A stretch of 61,684 bases of DNA from an uncultured Verrucomicrobiae bacterium. Its GTDB lineage: Bacteria; Verrucomicrobiota; Verrucomicrobiia; Limisphaerales; J093. A program made the translations under genes and the position numbers. Shown here one piece after another: positions 59,701-61,684 of this stretch (its first letter is position 1; every line of letters begins with the position of its first letter). The notes under the pieces are model-generated. The model had not been told where the DNA came from. It worked only from the letters and a program-made list of their open reading frames with translations, and did no database searches. The DNA lies in the NCBI GenBank assembly GCA_937946835.1, contig CALFAV010000037.1, positions 1-61,684 on the forward strand, read 5' to 3'.

Positions 59701-61684
59701 GCTTGACCTTGGCGCAGGTGCCGCCCTCGCCCTCCTTGAACTCCTGCACGATGTCCATCATGGCGGTGAAGGACGTGGCAAAGCCGGCGTCGCGGGCCCT
59801 GCGGTTCTCGGCCTGCACGATTTCCAACTGCGCGGCCACCTGATCGAAGTCCATGAAGTCGGATTCCTCGCCGCCGGCGCGCGCCACCTGGGCGGGCTTG
59901 AGGATGCCCCGGGACCAGTTCTCGACCGTGCGGTTGAGCCGGGCCAGCACGCGCTGCACCTCGGCCGGAGGAACGCCCGGGGGCTGCACCCCGGCGTTGA
60001 GGGCGGCCAGCTCGGTCGCGGAGATGCGGCGGCCCTCGTCGGAGTCCTCGGCCAGCGCCGCAGCCACGTTGCGGAACCATTCGCCGGTGTCGGGATTGGC
60101 CTCGCGGACCCAGACGGCCAGGTTGCTGCCAAACATCATCTCGACCAGGCGCAGGTTGGCCTGCACGCCCGGCTCGAAGGCCTTGAGCGCGTCGCCCACG
60201 CCGGAAGGCCCCATGAGCCGCGGGCTGCCGCTGAACAAGGTGATGGCCTCGGCCAGCGCCACGGCCTGCCCGGCCGGGCCGATGAAGCAGCGCAGCAGGG
60301 CGTAAATGCATGCGCCCAACGCCGCCGGCGGAAACACGCAACCGGCGATGCCCACCAGGCAGTCAAACACCGTGAGTGCGTTGACCCCGCCCGTAGCGAA
60401 GCCATAGCCACAGCCCACGCCGGCCGGGACGCAGTTGACGCCGGGGATGCACCCCCAAAGCGCAATCGCCACACACAAGGGGTCACACTGGATGCCAATG
60501 TTGACCGAGGGGCCGCTGAAGCCGCTGGTGGGACCGCCGCCGGGACCGCCGCAACAGCCGCCGCCAGGACCGATCCACACCCCGCCCCCGGGGCCGATCG
60601 GCCCCGGCCCCACGCCGACGCAGCCGGGCGCGGCGTTGGGCATCGAGATGGTGCTCGAGTAGGTGTTCTGGAACGGACCGCACTTGAGTTCCCACGTGAC
60701 CGTGGCCGAGGTGTGGCAGGGGTCCGAGTGCAGGGCGATGCGGTCCAGCAATTGCCGCGCGCCGGGGGAAGGTTCGGTGGTGGGCGGTCGTGGCGGGGCC
60801 GGGCCGGCCAGGGAGCGGCCGCCCACCTTGCGGATGGTCATGGGAATGGTCAGCGAGCTGCGGGCGGGCAGGATGCCGATTTCCTCGATCAACGGCTCGA
60901 ACGACCAGCGCGGGTGCGTGGGTACGTGCAGCCGGGCGGCATCCGCAGCGATCAACCCATGGTTGGTGATCCGGATGTCCACCTGGGTGATGTCGGTGGT
61001 GATCCGGGCCAGATCAATCACGGCCGGCTCCACCGTGATCACCGGCGTGGGCACCACGGTCTCGAACTCGGTCTCGATGGTGATCTTGTAGTGGTCCTCG
61101 ATCTCGACCGGCTCGACCTTCCAAGTGTAGCGGACCGTTTCGCGGGAGATGAACACGGTTTGCTCGCCCGTGACCCCGGGTTCGATGAACACCGAGAAGC
61201 GGGTGGTGGTGTGCTTGGGCGCGCTGACCTCGAGGGTGTAGAAGCCCTCCATGAGGTCCTCGGCCCGGAAGGTGCCGTCGGCGCCGGTTATCCCCTGCGC
61301 GGCGGTGGCGTGGGTGAAGGGGTCGCGCAAGCTGACCGTGGCACCCTCCACCTTCGGGGAACCCTCGGCGTAGTAGGTAAACTCGTCCACGACCGTGACC
61401 ACGATCCCGCCGCGGCCCTCGGACAGGGCGCGGAAATCGTAGGGCATGGACAGGAAGGCACGCTCGCTCGACAGCGCCAATGTGCCGGTGTAGATGCCCA
61501 GGGGCAGGTCCGCGGGCGGGGTCAGCAGCAGGGAAACCACGTTGGACTCGCCGGGCTGGAGCGAGGGCATGGGATTGGCCGTGGTGAGGCTGATCCAGGG
61601 CACGTTCGGCAAGGCCACATGGATCGGTCCGGTCTCGCGCCCGCCCTCGTTGGCCACGGAAAATTCGAGCGTGCGCGGCCGGCC
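56798..61684 (-). CDS. Giant exported protein with Ig/cadherin-like domains (5' cut by window edge)
   Basis: At least 1,628 residues; the frame is open to the window edge, and the codons before the first possible GTG (61657) read L-E-F-S, continuing the same beta-strand pattern, so the true start lies outside. Visible parts from the N-terminal side: immunoglobulin/carboxypeptidase-regulatory-like repeats, a Gly/Pro-rich stretch, a hydrophobic cysteine-rich segment (about 400-480 from 61657), a helical part, more beta domains, a fibronectin-like unit (G-Y-D-I-Y-V-S-E-D-G-G), and putative-Ig cadherin-like repeats (N-Q-P-P-E-L-D-P-V-P-D and relatives). The C-terminus ends F-Y-R-V-R-R, as in the secreted protein at 31033. 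Probably a surface or adhesion protein; no enzyme motif seen. Confidence 0.75.
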   Translation of the reverse strand, partial: GRPRTLEFSVANEGGRETGPIHVALPNVPWISLTTANPMPSLQPGESNVVSLLLTPPADLPLGIYTGTLALSSERAFLSMPYDFRALSEGRGGIVVTVVDEFTYYAEGSPKVEGATVSLRDPFTHATAAQGITGADGTFRAEDLMEGFYTLEVSAPKHTTTRFSVFIEPGVTGEQTVFISRETVRYTWKVEPVEIEDHYKITIETEFETVVPTPVITVEPAVIDLARITTDITQVDIRITNHGLIAADAARLHVPTHPRWSFEPLIEEIGILPARSSLTIPMTIRKVGGRSLAGPAPPRPPTTEPSPGARQLLDRIALHSDPCHTSATVTWELKCGPFQNTYSSTISMPNAAPGCVGVGPGPIGPGGGVWIGPGGGCCGGPGGGPTSGFSGPSVNIGIQCDPLCVAIALWGCIPGVNCVPAGVGCGYGFATGGVNALTVFDCLVGIAGCVFPPAALGACIYALLRCFIGPAGQAVALAEAITLFSGSPRLMGPSGVGDALKAFEPGVQANLRLVEMMFGSNLAVWVREANPDTGEWFRNVAAALAEDSDEGRRISATELAALNAGVQPPGVPPAEVQRVLARLNRTVENWSRGILKPAQVARAGGEESDFMDFDQVAAQLEIVQAENRRARDAGFATSFTAMMDIVQEFKEGEGGTCAKVKLRLEQEAVITRDAFQATLEIQNDDVTTLDQIRVDLKVYDRGGRDVSDLFGIRPPQLTGLSDVAGTGRIGPGSAGTAKWLIIPSVDAAPVEPVQFFVAGEFAYVLGDARVTVPLEPVSITVLPTPLLYVKYFHQRDVYSDDPFTPQIEPSIPFNLAVLIENRGHGVAKNFRITSAQPEIIENEKGLLIDFKIIATEVAGRNMVPSLTAEFGNIDPGRSAVGRWLMTSTLQGLFINYSATFEHVDGLGNPRLSLIQDLSIHEMIKLVRAGGAFEDGLPDFFVNEVPDALDLGDTLYLSNGTTNRVELVDQAAVDGPPTESDLEVELTAPMPGGWAYLRVPDPADGRFRLQRVVRSDGVEIPVEVNVWVTDRTFLGMGKRPRRENLLHLLDYDSPGRYTLHYTRPPELDLLPPVSAVHALPGDSRVVIPLTWSGTDNEGGSGIAGYDIYVSEDGGPFQRWLWNTRDTAGSYFGQPGKRYAFYSRAMDAAGNLEDAPATPDAETTVTLLNQPPELDPVPDQVLTEGDTLRFFLRARDPDGDTLTYGVEGDPPAGLFVNAQNGEVRWVTGEGLGGRTYTVTVSVRDSGAPRLGVTRTFQITVRDRNNPPVLEPPPEQTLREGEDWSLQLVARDFDVPAQTLRFELAPGAPAGLTVDAATGLLRWRPDETQGGRRYAVTVRVFDSGDPPLSAEAGFGLVVRDTRADFDLRLGTDRVAPGETGEIPVHLRAGRELSGVSFHLVERPPRARVAAVQGAPLVAGATVTVVPDPGAGWTVDISAPATPLLGDLDIARLSVRADDTPASAWVPLDVRALRGTTPGGLVLENARTTSGSLFIVYEQPVLTPWLIPGQPPRLGVYGLPGRRYVLQAASAVDGREGWSNVGTVVMEDAYEEIAFEPPASGHRFYRLLERTGFDPGLQIERAGNRLRVRWSEGTLEFAPAVTGPWQPVTGAAPPEHFFVPGQPTTGFYRVRR

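Noticed and set aside
1..61684. tRNA, rRNA, insertion sequences or prophage genes
   Set aside because: No cloverleaf, ribosomal RNA or transposase/integrase-like pattern was recognised by reading; a dedicated search would be needed to exclude small RNAs.

Overview
The window is about 61.7 kb of very GC-rich bacterial chromosome, most likely from the Verrucomicrobiota (Limisphaerales/Pedosphaerales-like). Four things suggest this: Tat-exported Gfo/Idh/MocA oxidoreductases beside glycoside hydrolases; secreted proteins with an immunoglobulin-like C-terminus ending in an N-L-K-D-W / F-Y-R-V pattern; Ser/Thr kinases with a short conserved N-terminal leader; and many small hairpins built as stem-TCC-stem with GTAGCG/GTATCG spacers. 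No rRNA, tRNA, CRISPR array, prophage or transposase was recognised. The lineage is an inference from gene content and style, not a database match.

Layout. 1-4.0 kb: a cut-off 3' gene end, a GH127-type beta-L-arabinofuranosidase and a sugar-binding lipoprotein. 4.1-9.5 kb: a decay zone. It holds a cyclase-like remnant, a Ser/Thr kinase pseudogene carrying two in-frame palindromic insertions, four more kinase 5' remnants, a MNT/HEPN toxin-antitoxin pair and a deleted AAA ATPase. 9.5-13.6 kb: two Opp/Dpp-type ABC ATPases separated by a hicBA pair whose hicA is frameshifted, then an alpha-L-fucosidase. 13.6-28 kb: a MORN-like small protein, an MFS nucleoside-type transporter, a glutamate synthase-like FMN protein, ftsK, ald, a UbiA-family enzyme, YceI, a Gfo/Idh/MocA oxidoreductase, rfaE2, a UroD/MtaA-like methyltransferase and two-subunit class I fumarase. 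28-39 kb: an NtrC-type regulator, a uronate isomerase-like protein, a secreted Ig protein, lepA, two tandem signal peptidases and a response-regulator phosphatase. 39-49 kb: a nuclease, a CPBP protease, thiL-tsaE-tsaB, an AsmA-like protein, a glycosyltransferase, a tightly coupled Uma2 / ATP-grasp-like / MarC operon, and proA. 49-61.7 kb: a sodium-solute symporter, an aldose epimerase lipoprotein, a second Gfo/Idh/MocA oxidoreductase, a BglII/BstYI-like restriction-modification pair and the 3' part of a giant exported protein.

How the genes work together. Several loci point to growth on plant or algal polysaccharide: arabinofuranosidase, fucosidase, sugar-binding lipoprotein, SSS symporter, mutarotase, uronate isomerase-like enzyme and exported oxidoreductases. 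A housekeeping core (ftsK, lepA, lepB, proA, thiL, tsaE/tsaB, fumarase, ald) is interleaved with small accessory cassettes (MNT/HEPN, HicBA, restriction-modification) and with dispersed palindromic repeats. The most unusual features are the stem-TCC-stem hairpin family, which has entered a coding frame twice; the repeated kinase leaders flanking accessory cassettes; two dense GATC clusters in the restriction-modification locus; and the Uma2/ATP-grasp-like/MarC operon.
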